In this document: positions 40,619 through 49,169 of the stretch, piece by piece
Position numbering within the stretch: the stretch's first letter is position 1
Layout of the letters: each line of letters begins with the position of its first letter
Assembly (NCBI RefSeq): GCF_016863195.1
Contig: NZ_BOOK01000001.1
Span: forward strand, 1 to 64,000
Source of the DNA: Paraplanobispora takensis
Lineage (GTDB): Bacteria; Actinomycetota; Actinomycetes; Streptosporangiales; Streptosporangiaceae
Direction of reading: 5' to 3'
Length of the DNA stretch: 64,000 nucleotides
The notes under the pieces: generated by a model
Databases searched by the model: none
What the model saw: only the letters and a program-made list of their open reading frames with translations
What the model was told of the DNA's origin: nothing
Translations under genes and position numbers: made by a program

Positions 40619-40624
40619 AGCCTA
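40619..40624 (-). promoter_or_regulatory. -10 element for leaderless MFS gene
   Basis: TAGGCT on the minus strand ends 6 nt before the GTG start codon. Confidence 0.45.
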
Positions 40625-40758
40625 CGGTGGCCGCCCCCGCCGGGCATCGGGAACATCCCTGAGTTTCGCAGGACGCGCAGGGATGTCGACGTCATGCGAC
40701 ATATCCACACCTTTCGCCATGTATCGCTGATCAGGTGTAATGACCCTGCATGATCACG

Positions 40759-40764
40759 TACCCT
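40759..40764 (+). promoter_or_regulatory. -10 element for leaderless idi
   Basis: TACCCT ends 7 nt before the idi GTG; no Shine-Dalgarno sequence is seen. Confidence 0.4.
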
Positions 40765-40771
40765 CGATCGA

Positions 40772-41353
40772 GTGACATCTGATGAACGCGTTGTGCTTGT
40801 CGACCCGACGGGAAACGCGATCGGTACGGCGCCCAAGGCCGAGGTGCACGGCCTCGACACCCCGTTGCACCTGGCCTTCTCCAGCTACGTGTTCGACGAG
40901 CACGGAAGGGTGCTGCTCACCAGGCGGGCCCTGCACAAGCTCACCTGGCCCGGCGTGTGGACCAACACCTGCTGCGGCCACCCCCTGCCCGGCGAGCCCC
41001 TCCCGGAGGCGGTGACCCGCCGCCTGTCCTACGAGCTGGGCCTGCAGGTCTCCCGGATCGACCTCCTGCTGCCCCGCTTCTCCTACCGGGCGGTCATGGA
41101 CAACGGCATCGTCGAGCGGGAGCTCTGCCCGGTCTACCGGGCCGTCGTCTCGGGCGATGCCGCGCCCAACCCCGAAGAGGTCGACGACGTGCGCTGGATG
41201 CCGTGGAAGGAGTTCGCCGACGACGTGCTCTGCAACGACATGCCGATCTCCCCGTGGTGCCGCGAGCAGGTGCCCTACCTCGACAACCTGGGCCCCGACC
41301 CGCTCGTCTGGCCGGCCGCCGACCCCGGGGACCTCCCCGCCGCCGCCCGCTGA
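40772..41353 (+). CDS. idi: Isopentenyl-diphosphate delta-isomerase, type 1
   Basis: 193 residues, Nudix-fold isomerase. The catalytic Cys is in NTCCGHPLPGE, and the catalytic Glu is in VERELCPVYRAVV. LHLAFSSYVFDEHGRVLLT starts the domain. It interconverts IPP and DMAPP for isoprenoid (undecaprenyl, menaquinone) synthesis. The GTG start is preceded by a TANNNT hexamer at leaderless spacing. Confidence 0.95.
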   Translation: MTSDERVVLVDPTGNAIGTAPKAEVHGLDTPLHLAFSSYVFDEHGRVLLTRRALHKLTWPGVWTNTCCGHPLPGEPLPEAVTRRLSYELGLQVSRIDLLLPRFSYRAVMDNGIVERELCPVYRAVVSGDAAPNPEEVDDVRWMPWKEFADDVLCNDMPISPWCREQVPYLDNLGPDPLVWPAADPGDLPAAAR

Positions 41354-41366
41354 CGGGCGGTCCCGA

Positions 41367-41389
41367 TTCCGCGGGAGGGACCCGCGGAA
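41367..41389 (+). terminator. Terminator after idi
   Basis: TTCCGCGGG / CCCGCGGAA, perfect 9-bp stem with AGGGA loop, 14 bp past the idi stop. Confidence 0.7.
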
Positions 41390-41395
41390 ACCGAT

Positions 41396-41428
41396 GAGCC
41401 CCCCGCCCCGGAAGGGGACGGAGGGCTC
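41396..41428 (-). terminator. Hairpin after ino1
   Basis: GAGCCC / GGGCTC outer stem with an inner CCCC-GGAA-GGGG stem-loop, 20 bp beyond the ino1 stop on the minus strand. Confidence 0.5.
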
Positions 41429-41447
41429 GGTGCGGGAAGGGTGAGCC

Positions 41448-42527
41448 TCAGCGCTCGACCTCGCCGCGGATGAACTTCTCCACGTACTCGCGGGCCTCCT
41501 CGTCGGAGTACTGCTCCGGCGGGGACTTCATGAAGTAGGAGGAGGCCGACAGGATCGGGCCGGCGACGCCGCGGTCGAGGGCGATCTTGGCCGCGCGGAC
41601 GGCGTCGATGATGATGCCGGCGGAGTTGGGGGAGTCCCACACCTCCAGCTTGTACTCCAGGTTCAGCGGGGTGTCGCCGAAGGAGCGGCCCTCCAGGCGG
41701 ACGTAGGCCCACTTGCGGTCGTCCAGCCACGGCACGTGGTCCGACGGGCCGATGTGCACATCGGCCTTGCCCATCTCGTGCGGGATCTGCGAGGTGACCG
41801 ACTGGGTCTTGGAGATCTTCTTGGACTGCAGGCGCTTGCGCTCCAGCATGTTCATGAAGTCCATGTTCCCGCCGAAGTTGAGCTGGTAGGTGCGCAGCAG
41901 CTCCACCCCGCGGTCCTCGAACAGCTTGGCCATCACGCGGTGGGTGATGGTCGCGCCGACCTGGGACTTGATGTCGTCACCGACGATCGGCACGCCGGCC
42001 TCGGTGAACTTCTCCGCCCACACCGGGTCGGAGGCGATGAACACCGGCAGCGCGTTGACGAAGGCGACCTTCGCGTCGATGGCGCACTGGGCGTAGAAGC
42101 GGTCGGCCTCCTCCGAGCCCACCGGCAGGTAGGAGACCAGCACGTCGACCTTGTTGTCCTTGAGGACCTGGACGACGTCGACCGGCGCCTCGTCGGACTC
42201 CTCGACCATCTCGCGGTAGTACTCGCCGAGACCGTCGAAGGTGTGGCCGCGCTGCACGGTGACGCCCAGCGGCGGCACGTCGCAGATCTTGATGGTGTTG
42301 TTCTCCGAGGCCACGATCGCCTCGGACAGGTCACGCCCGACCTTCTTGGCGTCCACGTCGAACGCCGCGACGAACTCGACGTCGCGGACGTGGTAGTCGC
42401 CGAACTCGACGTGCATCAGGCCCGGCACCCGGGTGCCGGGGTCGGCGTCCCTGTAGTAATGCACGCCCTGCACGAGCGACGAGGCACAGTTGCCCACACC
42501 GACAATGGCTACGCGCACCGAACCCAT
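41448..42527 (-). CDS. ino1: Inositol-3-phosphate synthase
   Basis: 359 residues of the actinobacterial type. [20 protein letters not shown] is the NAD-binding start, [20 protein letters not shown] and [15 protein letters not shown] follow, then [20 protein letters not shown], which carries conserved catalytic residues. It turns glucose 6-phosphate into inositol 1-phosphate for mycothiol and phosphatidylinositol synthesis. It lies 27 bp downstream of a PadR gene, the same pair as in mycobacteria and Streptomyces, so it is probably under PadR control. Confidence 0.96.
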   Translation of the reverse strand: MGSVRVAIVGVGNCASSLVQGVHYYRDADPGTRVPGLMHVEFGDYHVRDVEFVAAFDVDAKKVGRDLSEAIVASENNTIKICDVPPLGVTVQRGHTFDGLGEYYREMVEESDEAPVDVVQVLKDNKVDVLVSYLPVGSEEADRFYAQCAIDAKVAFVNALPVFIASDPVWAEKFTEAGVPIVGDDIKSQVGATITHRVMAKLFEDRGVELLRTYQLNFGGNMDFMNMLERKRLQSKKISKTQSVTSQIPHEMGKADVHIGPSDHVPWLDDRKWAYVRLEGRSFGDTPLNLEYKLEVWDSPNSAGIIIDAVRAAKIALDRGVAGPILSASSYFMKSPPEQYSDEEAREYVEKFIRGEVER

Positions 42528-42554
42528 GGCACTCGCTCCCCTTGTTCTGATCGG

Positions 42555-43301
42555 TCAGTTGTCCTCCGGAGCAGTCGATCGCTCCGGAGCATCGGTACCG
42601 GACGCGGACGTCCGGGGTGTTTCTTCTCGCGCGGCCTGCTGCCCGCCGCTCTCTCCGGACCCTCGCCGCTCCGTGCTTCCGGTCGCGCTCGGGTCCTCCG
42701 TCGCTTCGCGGACGACTCGTCCCTCGTCGCCTGCTCCGCTCTCTCCGGACCCTCGCCGCTCCGTGGCGATCAGCTCGTTGAGCCAGCGCACCTCCCGCTC
42801 GACCGACTCCAGGCCGTGGCGCTGGAGTTCGAGCGTGTAGCTGTCCAGGCGTTCCCTGGTACGGGCGAGGGCGGTGCGGACGGCGTCGAGGCGTTCTTCC
42901 AGGCGGCTGCGGCGGCCTTCCAGGATGCGCAGGCGGACCTCGGCCTCCGTGTGCCGGAAGAAGGCGAAGTGGATGCCGAAGCTCTCGTCCTCCCAGGCGG
43001 AGGGACCCGCCTGGGTGAGGAGCTCCTGCAGCCGTTCCTTCCCTTCGGCGGTCAGCCTGTAGACGATCTTCGACCGGCGGCCGGTGAGGGGAGCGGCGCT
43101 CTCGGGAGCGGGCTCCTCCTCGGTGATCAAGCCGTCGGTCAGCAGCTGGCGCAGACAGGGATAGAGCGAGCCGTAGGAGAAGGCCCGGAACATTCCGAGG
43201 AGAGCATTGAGTCGTTTGCGCAGCTCATAGCCGTGTAACGGAGTCTCGTGCAGCGACCCGAGCACGGCCAGCTCCAGTACGCCACCACGTCCACCGGCCA
43301 C
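42555..43301 (-). CDS. PadR-family transcriptional regulator
   Basis: About 248 residues from the GTG at 43301 (MAGGRGGVLELAVLGSLHE), placed after AGAGGTGG; an ATG at 43343 would put the operator inside the gene. The winged helix runs LHGYELRKRLNALLG to SYGSLYPCLRQLLTDGLI, then SKIVYRLTAEGKERL, followed by a coiled-coil dimer segment (RRSRLEERLDAVRTALART). The C-terminal about 70 residues are low-complexity and carry ERRGSGES twice, from a duplicated DNA segment. It heads an operon with ino1, which it probably represses along with itself. Confidence 0.88.
   Translation of the reverse strand: MAGGRGGVLELAVLGSLHETPLHGYELRKRLNALLGMFRAFSYGSLYPCLRQLLTDGLITEEEPAPESAAPLTGRRSKIVYRLTAEGKERLQELLTQAGPSAWEDESFGIHFAFFRHTEAEVRLRILEGRRSRLEERLDAVRTALARTRERLDSYTLELQRHGLESVEREVRWLNELIATERRGSGESGAGDEGRVVREATEDPSATGSTERRGSGESGGQQAAREETPRTSASGTDAPERSTAPEDN
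42646..42765. repeat. Two perfect 30-bp direct repeats in the PadR 3' coding region
   Basis: The same 30-bp segment beginning CCGCTCTCTCCGGACC lies at 42646-42675 and 42736-42765, in the same frame (90 bp apart), giving the repeated ERRGSGES peptide. Confidence 0.9.
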
Positions 43302-43323
43302 TGGAACCACCACCTCTCGTGTC

Positions 43324-43344
43324 GATGTATCGAGCCGATACATC
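43324..43344. promoter_or_regulatory. PadR operator
   Basis: GATGTATCG-AGC-CGATACATC, perfect 9-bp arms; PadR regulators bind ATGTAT-N8-ATACAT-type palindromes. On the minus strand TTGCCG (43372-43377), 18 bp, then TATCCT (43348-43353) form a likely promoter whose start point (about 43341) lies inside the operator, so binding would block transcription of padR-ino1. Confidence 0.7.
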
Positions 43345-43397
43345 TGGAGGATACGTCGACTCAACATATCTCGGCAATCAGCGACTTTCCCAAGAGG

Positions 43398-43427
43398 TTG
43401 GGAGCAAACGCTAAAAAGCCGTAGTCT
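43398..43427 (+). promoter_or_regulatory. Promoter of the short DUF5318-like gene
   Basis: TTGGGA (43398-43403), 18 bp, TAGTCT (43422-43427); the ATG follows 7 nt later, so the mRNA would be leaderless. Confidence 0.5.
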
Positions 43428-43434
43428 GGCGCGT

Positions 43435-43608
43435 ATGTGGTCACATGGAGCGGTAGTGAGCTGTGGTTCACACGCGCTCAAGACCCTTGGCGAATACGGG
43501 GAATTCCACGTCTGCATGGGAGAGGTCTGCCAAGGTTGCTCCCAGAGCAACCTGACGGTCTCGCTCGTCCGTGGGAACGGAGATCCCCCAGAAGAGGTCG
43601 GCTACTAG
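43435..43608 (+). CDS. Short DUF5318-like zinc-ribbon protein (57 aa)
   Basis: From ATG 43435 the frame encodes LKTLGEYGEFHVCMGEVCQG then CSQSNLTVSLVRGNG and a stop at 43606. This matches the C-terminal half of DUF5318 (GEFSVHVVEVCRTCSWNHL in my memory of the family), the gene that sits just upstream of ponA1 in mycobacteria (Rv0049), the same place as here. The N-terminal half with its CPVC motif is absent, so it is a natural short form or a truncated remnant. Probably leaderless. Confidence 0.55.
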   Translation: MWSHGAVVSCGSHALKTLGEYGEFHVCMGEVCQGCSQSNLTVSLVRGNGDPPEEVGY

Positions 43609-43697
43609 TGAGCCAAGGCGCTGAGATCTCCCGGGATCGGAAGGTAATCTCACCCGCCTGCACGCCGTTGTAGACCCCGATGACCGAACGAGGACGC

Positions 43698-46559
43698 GTG
43701 AGTTACAGCAACAGCTATGACCCGGAGCCGAGCGGACGTCAGCAGCGTCCGGACGGATCGGCTCGCCAGGGGCGGCGCCGTCGCTCGAACCCAGGAGCCG
43801 CTCCCCGTACCGTCCCCTCCCCCGCGCCGGGCCAAACCGGCGATGTGGGCGGGAGCGTCCCGCCGCCCCAGGGGCGGCCGGTCCAGGGGTCCGATCCGCG
43901 TCACGGCGGCCCCGTCCCCCCGCAGGGCGGCCCGGCGGGCCCGGCTCATCCGCCCCGGCCGGGGCGGGTTCCGGCGCCCAGGCAGGGTACGGCCCCCGGC
44001 CGGCCCGATCAGCGGCGGCCCGACCACGGTCAGCAGGGTCCGGCGCAGCCCGGCCGGCAGCAGGGCCCGGGCGGCGCGCGCCGGCGGGACACCGACCCGA
44101 GCGGCCGCCGTCCCGAGGCCGCCTTCGAGAGCACCCAGGCCATGCTCGCCGCGGGTGCCGGAGACGGCCGTCCCCCGGGGTCCGGCGCAGGTGACGCCGG
44201 AGGCCGGGGCGGGCGCGGCCGGGGTGGCCGCGGCGGTGGCGGCGGAGGCGGGCGTGGCAACGGGGGCGACGGTCCCGAGAGTCCGGACCGCGAGTCCGGG
44301 CGACGGGGCTGGAGGCGCTTCGTCCCCAGCTGGAAGATCGTCATGGCGAGCTTCGTGGTCCTCGCCGCGGGCGTCTTCGGCATGGTCGCGGTGGCCTACG
44401 CCAACACTCCCGTCCCCGAGGACACGCAGGACACGGTGGACGACCGGGGAAGCATCATCTACTACGGCGACGGCAAGACCGTGCTCGCCCGGCTGGGCGT
44501 CAAGCGCACCCCGGTGACCATCGACAAGATCCCCAAGCACGTCCAGGACGCGGTGATCGCGGCGGAGAACCGCAGCTTCCGCGAGGACGGCGGCGTCGAC
44601 TTCTCCGGCATGGCCCGGTCGGTGTGGAGCACCGTCAGCGGCGCCCAGGTGCAGGGCGCCTCGACCATCACCCAGCAGTACGTCCGCAACTACTACAAGG
44701 GCATCACCAAGGAGGTCTCGATCCAGCGGAAGATCAAGGAGATCTTCGTGGCGGTCAAGGTCAGCCGGACGCTGGACAAGGACGAGATCCTCACCCGCTA
44801 CCTCAACACCATCTACTTCGGCCAGGGCGCCTACGGCATCCAGGCCGCGGCCAAGACCTTCTTCGGCAAGGACGTCTGGAAGCTGTCCGTCCCCGAGGCC
44901 GCCTACCTCGCCGGCCGCATCCAGAACCCGAGCAGGTTCGACGCCCTGGAGGGGGACAAGGACTTCGCGGCCACCAAGGAGCGCTACGGATACGTGCTCG
45001 GCGGCATGGCGCTGATCGACCCGGGCGCCTACGACAAGTACAAGGCCACCCCGTTCGAGAAGCTGAAGTTCACGGAGATCAAAGTCTCCGAGACCAACGA
45101 GGGCCTGCGGGGCTACATGCTCAACATCGTCTTCCGCGAGCTCAAGAAGTACGGCATCACCGAGGCGGCCCTGAAGACCGACGGGCTCCGGGTCGTCACC
45201 ACCTTCGACAAGAAGATGATGGAGACGGCCAAGAAGGTGGTGAACGCCAGGACCGCGGGGCTGGACCCCACCATCCACGCCACGGTGGCCACGGTGGACC
45301 CCAAGAACGGCCGGGTGCTCGCCTTCTACAGCGGTGACGACTTCATCGAGGACTTCAACAACCGCGCCTTCGACGCCACCAAGCAGGCGGCGTCGGCGTT
45401 CAAGCCGTACGTCCTGGCGGCCTGGCTGGAGGCCGGTAACTCCCTGGAGAGCTACGTCGACGGCAAGAGCCCCATCAAGATGCCGGGCACCACGGAGATC
45501 AGGAACGCGGGCAACCAGAGCTTCGGCGCCATCAACATGGTCAAGGCCATGGCCAGCTCGGTGAACACCGCCTTCGTCCAGATGGGCGACGTCGTCGGTC
45601 TCGAGGAGGTGGCCAGGATCGCCAAGGAGGCCGGGGTCGGCGAGCAGGCCAAGGGCAACCCCAGCTACGGCGGCAAGAACGGCGTGGACTACGCCGTCGA
45701 CGAGCAGAAGTACCAGGTCACCATCGGCAGCGCCTCGGTCACCGCGGTCGAGCAGGCCGCCGGTTACTCGATCTTCGCCAACGAGGGCAGGCACGTGCCC
45801 TGGCACACCGTCAAGGAAGTGAGGAAGGTCGGCGAGGGCGTGTTCATCGAGGAGCAGCGCCCGCAGAGGCAGGTCATCAGCCCCGAGTCCGCCGCCGACG
45901 CGACCTACGCCATGCAGGCCGTGGTCAAGAGCGGCACCGGTGGCGCGGCGAACCTGGGGTCGCGCCCGGTGGCCGGCAAGACCGGTACCAACAACGGCTA
46001 CAAGGACGCCTGGTTCGTCGGCTACACCCCGCAGCTCGTCACCGCGGTCGGCATGTCCAAGGACGTGCCGTACACCATGGACGGCAAGCGCAAGCTGAAG
46101 GTGGACAAGTACGGCCTGCCGAACCGGAAGATCAAGAGCGTTCTCTGGAAGGAGGAGGAGATGCCCTCCTTCATCGGAGGAGGCGGCACCCCCACCCAGA
46201 TCTGGCACGACTACATGGCCGCGGTGACCGCGAAGTACGAGATCGAGCAGTTCCCGCCGAAGGCCGGCGTCGGCAGCCCGAAGAACCTGGCCACCCCCAA
46301 GCCGACGCCCAAGCCCAAGCCCACCGACCCGTTCGGCAACGACGGCGGCGACTTCGACTGGCCGCCGGACGGCAACGGGAACGACAACGGCAACGGCAAC
46401 GAGTGGGACACCCCCGAGGGCCGCGAGTGCGTGCCGTGGGACGGCTCGTGCGACGCGCAGGGCAACGACGTCGGCAACGGGCAGCAGGACGACGGCTTCG
46501 GCACCGCGCCGGGAGCGGCGGTCATGCCGAGCCCGACACCGAGTGGCCGCCGGCCCTGA
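43698..46559 (+). CDS. ponA: Bifunctional class A penicillin-binding protein (PonA/PBP1)
   Basis: About 953 residues from GTG 43698, 3-4 nt after GAGGAC; an ATG 18 nt upstream is in frame. A Pro/Gly/Arg-rich cytoplasmic tail (about 1-205) precedes one membrane helix (IVMASFVVLAAGVFGMVAVA). The glycosyltransferase domain has VIAAENRSFREDGGVD and ASTITQQYVRNYYKG. The transpeptidase has SAFK (SxxK), SVN (SxN) and KTGT. The C-terminus is Pro/Gly/Asn/Asp-rich. It polymerises and crosslinks peptidoglycan outside the membrane. The stop overlaps the next start as ATGA. Confidence 0.95.
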   Translation: MSYSNSYDPEPSGRQQRPDGSARQGRRRRSNPGAAPRTVPSPAPGQTGDVGGSVPPPQGRPVQGSDPRHGGPVPPQGGPAGPAHPPRPGRVPAPRQGTAPGRPDQRRPDHGQQGPAQPGRQQGPGGARRRDTDPSGRRPEAAFESTQAMLAAGAGDGRPPGSGAGDAGGRGGRGRGGRGGGGGGGRGNGGDGPESPDRESGRRGWRRFVPSWKIVMASFVVLAAGVFGMVAVAYANTPVPEDTQDTVDDRGSIIYYGDGKTVLARLGVKRTPVTIDKIPKHVQDAVIAAENRSFREDGGVDFSGMARSVWSTVSGAQVQGASTITQQYVRNYYKGITKEVSIQRKIKEIFVAVKVSRTLDKDEILTRYLNTIYFGQGAYGIQAAAKTFFGKDVWKLSVPEAAYLAGRIQNPSRFDALEGDKDFAATKERYGYVLGGMALIDPGAYDKYKATPFEKLKFTEIKVSETNEGLRGYMLNIVFRELKKYGITEAALKTDGLRVVTTFDKKMMETAKKVVNARTAGLDPTIHATVATVDPKNGRVLAFYSGDDFIEDFNNRAFDATKQAASAFKPYVLAAWLEAGNSLESYVDGKSPIKMPGTTEIRNAGNQSFGAINMVKAMASSVNTAFVQMGDVVGLEEVARIAKEAGVGEQAKGNPSYGGKNGVDYAVDEQKYQVTIGSASVTAVEQAAGYSIFANEGRHVPWHTVKEVRKVGEGVFIEEQRPQRQVISPESAADATYAMQAVVKSGTGGAANLGSRPVAGKTGTNNGYKDAWFVGYTPQLVTAVGMSKDVPYTMDGKRKLKVDKYGLPNRKIKSVLWKEEEMPSFIGGGGTPTQIWHDYMAAVTAKYEIEQFPPKAGVGSPKNLATPKPTPKPKPTDPFGNDGGDFDWPPDGNGNDNGNGNEWDTPEGRECVPWDGSCDAQGNDVGNGQQDDGFGTAPGAAVMPSPTPSGRRP

Positions 46560-47875
46560 TGAAGAGCATCGACTCGGTCCGGGACTCGCTGCCCGGATTC
46601 GGCGCCCGCGCGATCCCCTACGTGCCCCTGGCCCTGTTCGCAGGGCTGGGGGCGGTCCTCGCCTACCTGTGGAAGTGGCCCTGCCGCTTCAACGCGGCCT
46701 GGAACGACGGCACGCTGCAGTTCACGAACTTCTGCTACACGGACATCTACCCGCTGTGGTGGAACGAGCGGCTCAACGAGGGCAAGGTTCCCTACTTCGA
46801 CTATCCGGTCGAGTATCCCGTCGGCATCGGCGGGATCATGGAGTTCTTCCGGCGGATCATCCCGGGTGACCCGGGCAGCACGCAGGCCGGGACCACGTTC
46901 TACGACCTGACCGTCATCCTCATGGCGATCTGCCTGGTCGTCGGCGTGCTGATGATGGCCGCGCTGGCCGGTCCGGCCCGCCGCTGGGACGCGCTGTGGT
47001 ACGCCCTGGCCCCGGCCCTGATCCTCACCGCCTACATCAACTGGGACCTGGCCGCCAACGCGCTCGCGCTGGGCGCGCTGCTGGCCTGGTCCAGGCGGCG
47101 GCAGTGGCTGGCCGGCGTGCTGCTGGGGCTGGCGATCGCCACGAAGTTCTATCCGCTGATGTTCCTCGGCCCGCTGTTCCTGCTGACCCTGCGGACGGGC
47201 CGCTGGAAGCCGTTCCTGCAGACCCTCGGCGGGGTGGTGGGCGCCTGGCTGGTCGTCAACCTCCCGATCATGGTCTTCGCCTTCGAGGGCTGGAAGCGGT
47301 TCTACGTCTTCAGCCAGGAGCGCCCGGCCGACTGGGGCTCGCTCTGGTACTTCTTCAACCAGAAGGGCTGGCCGCTGCTGGGCGACCCCGACCGGCTCGA
47401 CACGCTGGGCGTGCTGTCGCTGGGCGCGTTCTGCCTGGCGATAGCCGTACTGACGCTGACGGTGAGAGAGCGGCCGCGCCTGGCGCAGCTGTGCTTCCTC
47501 ACGCTGGCCGCCTTCATGCTGACCAACAAGGTCTGGTCGCCGCAGTACGTCCTGTGGCTGATCCCCTTCGCGGTGCTGGCCCGCCCCAACTGGAAGCCGA
47601 TCGCGCTGTGGATGGTGGCCGAGTGCTGGTACTTCTTCGCGATCTGGCTCTATCTGGTGGGCCTGCAGGACGGCAAGGCGCACCTGGGCATCGCGGCCGA
47701 CACGTACTTCACGGCGGTGTGGGGTCGTGCGATCACCATCCTGATCATGATGGCGTTCGTGGTCCGGGACATCCTGAGACCGGAGCACGACGTCATCAGG
47801 AAGGACGGGAGCGACGACGCGTCCGGCGGCGTCTTCGACGGCGCCCCGGACCGGTTCCGGATCGCGCTCGGCTGA
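46559..47875 (+). CDS. Integral-membrane glycosyltransferase, GT87/DUF2029 family
   Basis: 438 residues with about 10 membrane segments. I start at the ATG overlapping the ponA stop, since the frame upstream only shadows ponA. The first loop has the acidic pattern YFDYPVEYPVGIGGIMEF, and later GLAIATKFYPLMFLGPLFL and AFMLTNKVWSPQYVLWLIPF, all typical of polyprenol-phosphate-sugar-dependent mannosyl/arabinosyltransferases of actinobacteria. It acts on envelope glycans outside the membrane; the precise acceptor is unknown. It is coupled to ponA. Confidence 0.85.
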   Translation: MKSIDSVRDSLPGFGARAIPYVPLALFAGLGAVLAYLWKWPCRFNAAWNDGTLQFTNFCYTDIYPLWWNERLNEGKVPYFDYPVEYPVGIGGIMEFFRRIIPGDPGSTQAGTTFYDLTVILMAICLVVGVLMMAALAGPARRWDALWYALAPALILTAYINWDLAANALALGALLAWSRRRQWLAGVLLGLAIATKFYPLMFLGPLFLLTLRTGRWKPFLQTLGGVVGAWLVVNLPIMVFAFEGWKRFYVFSQERPADWGSLWYFFNQKGWPLLGDPDRLDTLGVLSLGAFCLAIAVLTLTVRERPRLAQLCFLTLAAFMLTNKVWSPQYVLWLIPFAVLARPNWKPIALWMVAECWYFFAIWLYLVGLQDGKAHLGIAADTYFTAVWGRAITILIMMAFVVRDILRPEHDVIRKDGSDDASGGVFDGAPDRFRIALG

Positions 47876-47894
47876 CCCCGGGTACGCGCACCGC

Positions 47895-49046
47895 ATGACC
47901 GCCCCCGCCGTACCGCCACACGCGGCCGTACCCGGGCCCGAGCGGGAACGCACCGCCGCGGCCGGGGCGCTGGTGCTGTGGATGACGTCCCGGCTGGGGA
48001 TCCTCGTCGCCGCCGTACTGGTGGGGATGAGGGCGACGGTACATGGAGAGAACGTTGATCCGTTCCTGGAACGCTGGACGCACTGGGACGCCGAGCTGCT
48101 CGGCGTCATCGCCGAGCACGGGTACGACGGCGTCCCGGGCGGCGACCCGGACCCGGGGCTGCCGGCGTTCTTCCCCGGCATGCCGCTGGTGCTGCGCGCG
48201 GTGAACCTGATCACGGGGGACTGGACGCTCGCCGGCCTGGTCGTCTCCTTCGTGGCGGGCGCGGTCGCGGTGGTCGCGCTGGCGAGGCTGGCCGAGTTCG
48301 AGGGGCCGCCCGGGGCCGGGTGGCGGGCGGTGCTGGCCCTGCTCCTGTGGCCGATGGCGGTGTTCCTGTTCGCCGGGTACAGCGAGTCGCTGTTCCTGGC
48401 CTTCGCCATCCCGGCCTGGCTGGCCGCCCGCAAGGGGAACTGGCCGCCGGCCGTGGCGCTGGCGGCAGGCGCCTCCTGCGTGCGCATCACCGGCCTGTTC
48501 CTGGCGCTCGCGCTGATCGTGGAGTTCGTCGCCCAGCACCGGCCGGTACGGCAGGCGCCCTGGCTGGCGCTGCCGTTCCTGCCGCTGCTGGCCTACTCGG
48601 CCTACCAGTACGGCAGGACGGGCGACTGGCTGGCGTGGAAGCACGCGCAGGAGGCCGGGTGGGGCCGGACGATGGTCTGGCCGTGGGAGTCGTTCGTCAC
48701 GACGTGGAACTCGGCGATGGGCACGGGGCAGTACGCCTGGGCGTTCCGGCTGGAGATCGCCGGGGCGGTCGTCGGGGTGACGCTCGTGCTGGTCCTGCTC
48801 TATCTGCGGCGGTGGAGCGAGTTCGTCTACGTGGGGCTTCAGGTGGGGGCGCTGATCTGCTCGGCCTACTATCTGTCGATCCCGCGCTCGGCCCTGCTGT
48901 GGTGGCCGCTCTTCCTGCTCGTGGCCCGCCTGGGCACCCCGGGCCCGCGCTGGAGGACGGCCGTCGTCGCCGGGTACGCGATGGTCATGGGCCCGCTGAT
49001 GGTGCTCAACATCGTGGTCTTCACCGAGGGCGCCTGGGTCGGCTGA
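47895..49046 (+). CDS. Membrane mannosyltransferase, PIG-V-like
   Basis: 383 residues, about 8-9 membrane segments. Loop 1 has RWTHWDAELLGVIAEHGYD, and the mid-protein LFAGYSESLFLAFAIPAWLA matches the PIG-V/GPI mannosyltransferase II-like family of actinobacteria. It would move mannose from a polyprenyl carrier to an unknown lipid or glycan. It follows the GT87 gene by 19 bp in one unit with ponA. Confidence 0.8.
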   Translation: MTAPAVPPHAAVPGPERERTAAAGALVLWMTSRLGILVAAVLVGMRATVHGENVDPFLERWTHWDAELLGVIAEHGYDGVPGGDPDPGLPAFFPGMPLVLRAVNLITGDWTLAGLVVSFVAGAVAVVALARLAEFEGPPGAGWRAVLALLLWPMAVFLFAGYSESLFLAFAIPAWLAARKGNWPPAVALAAGASCVRITGLFLALALIVEFVAQHRPVRQAPWLALPFLPLLAYSAYQYGRTGDWLAWKHAQEAGWGRTMVWPWESFVTTWNSAMGTGQYAWAFRLEIAGAVVGVTLVLVLLYLRRWSEFVYVGLQVGALICSAYYLSIPRSALLWWPLFLLVARLGTPGPRWRTAVVAGYAMVMGPLMVLNIVVFTEGAWVG

Positions 49047-49128
49047 GCCGGGTGCCGGACGGGCTGAGCTGGACGATTGGAGCGGCGGAGCTTCTTACCC
49101 CGTTCGGGACGGAAATAATCCAGGGAAG

Positions 49129-49169
49129 TTATCCACAGGCTGGGGATTGTCCACCGGCTCTGTGGATCA
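49129..49169. promoter_or_regulatory. Cluster of three DnaA-box-like sites
   Basis: TTATCCACA (49129-49137, perfect), TTGTCCACC (49147-49155) and, on the minus strand, TGATCCACA (49161-49169) within 41 bp, between the mannosyltransferase and the 3' end of nfo. The last box extends into the nfo coding end. Confidence 0.6.
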
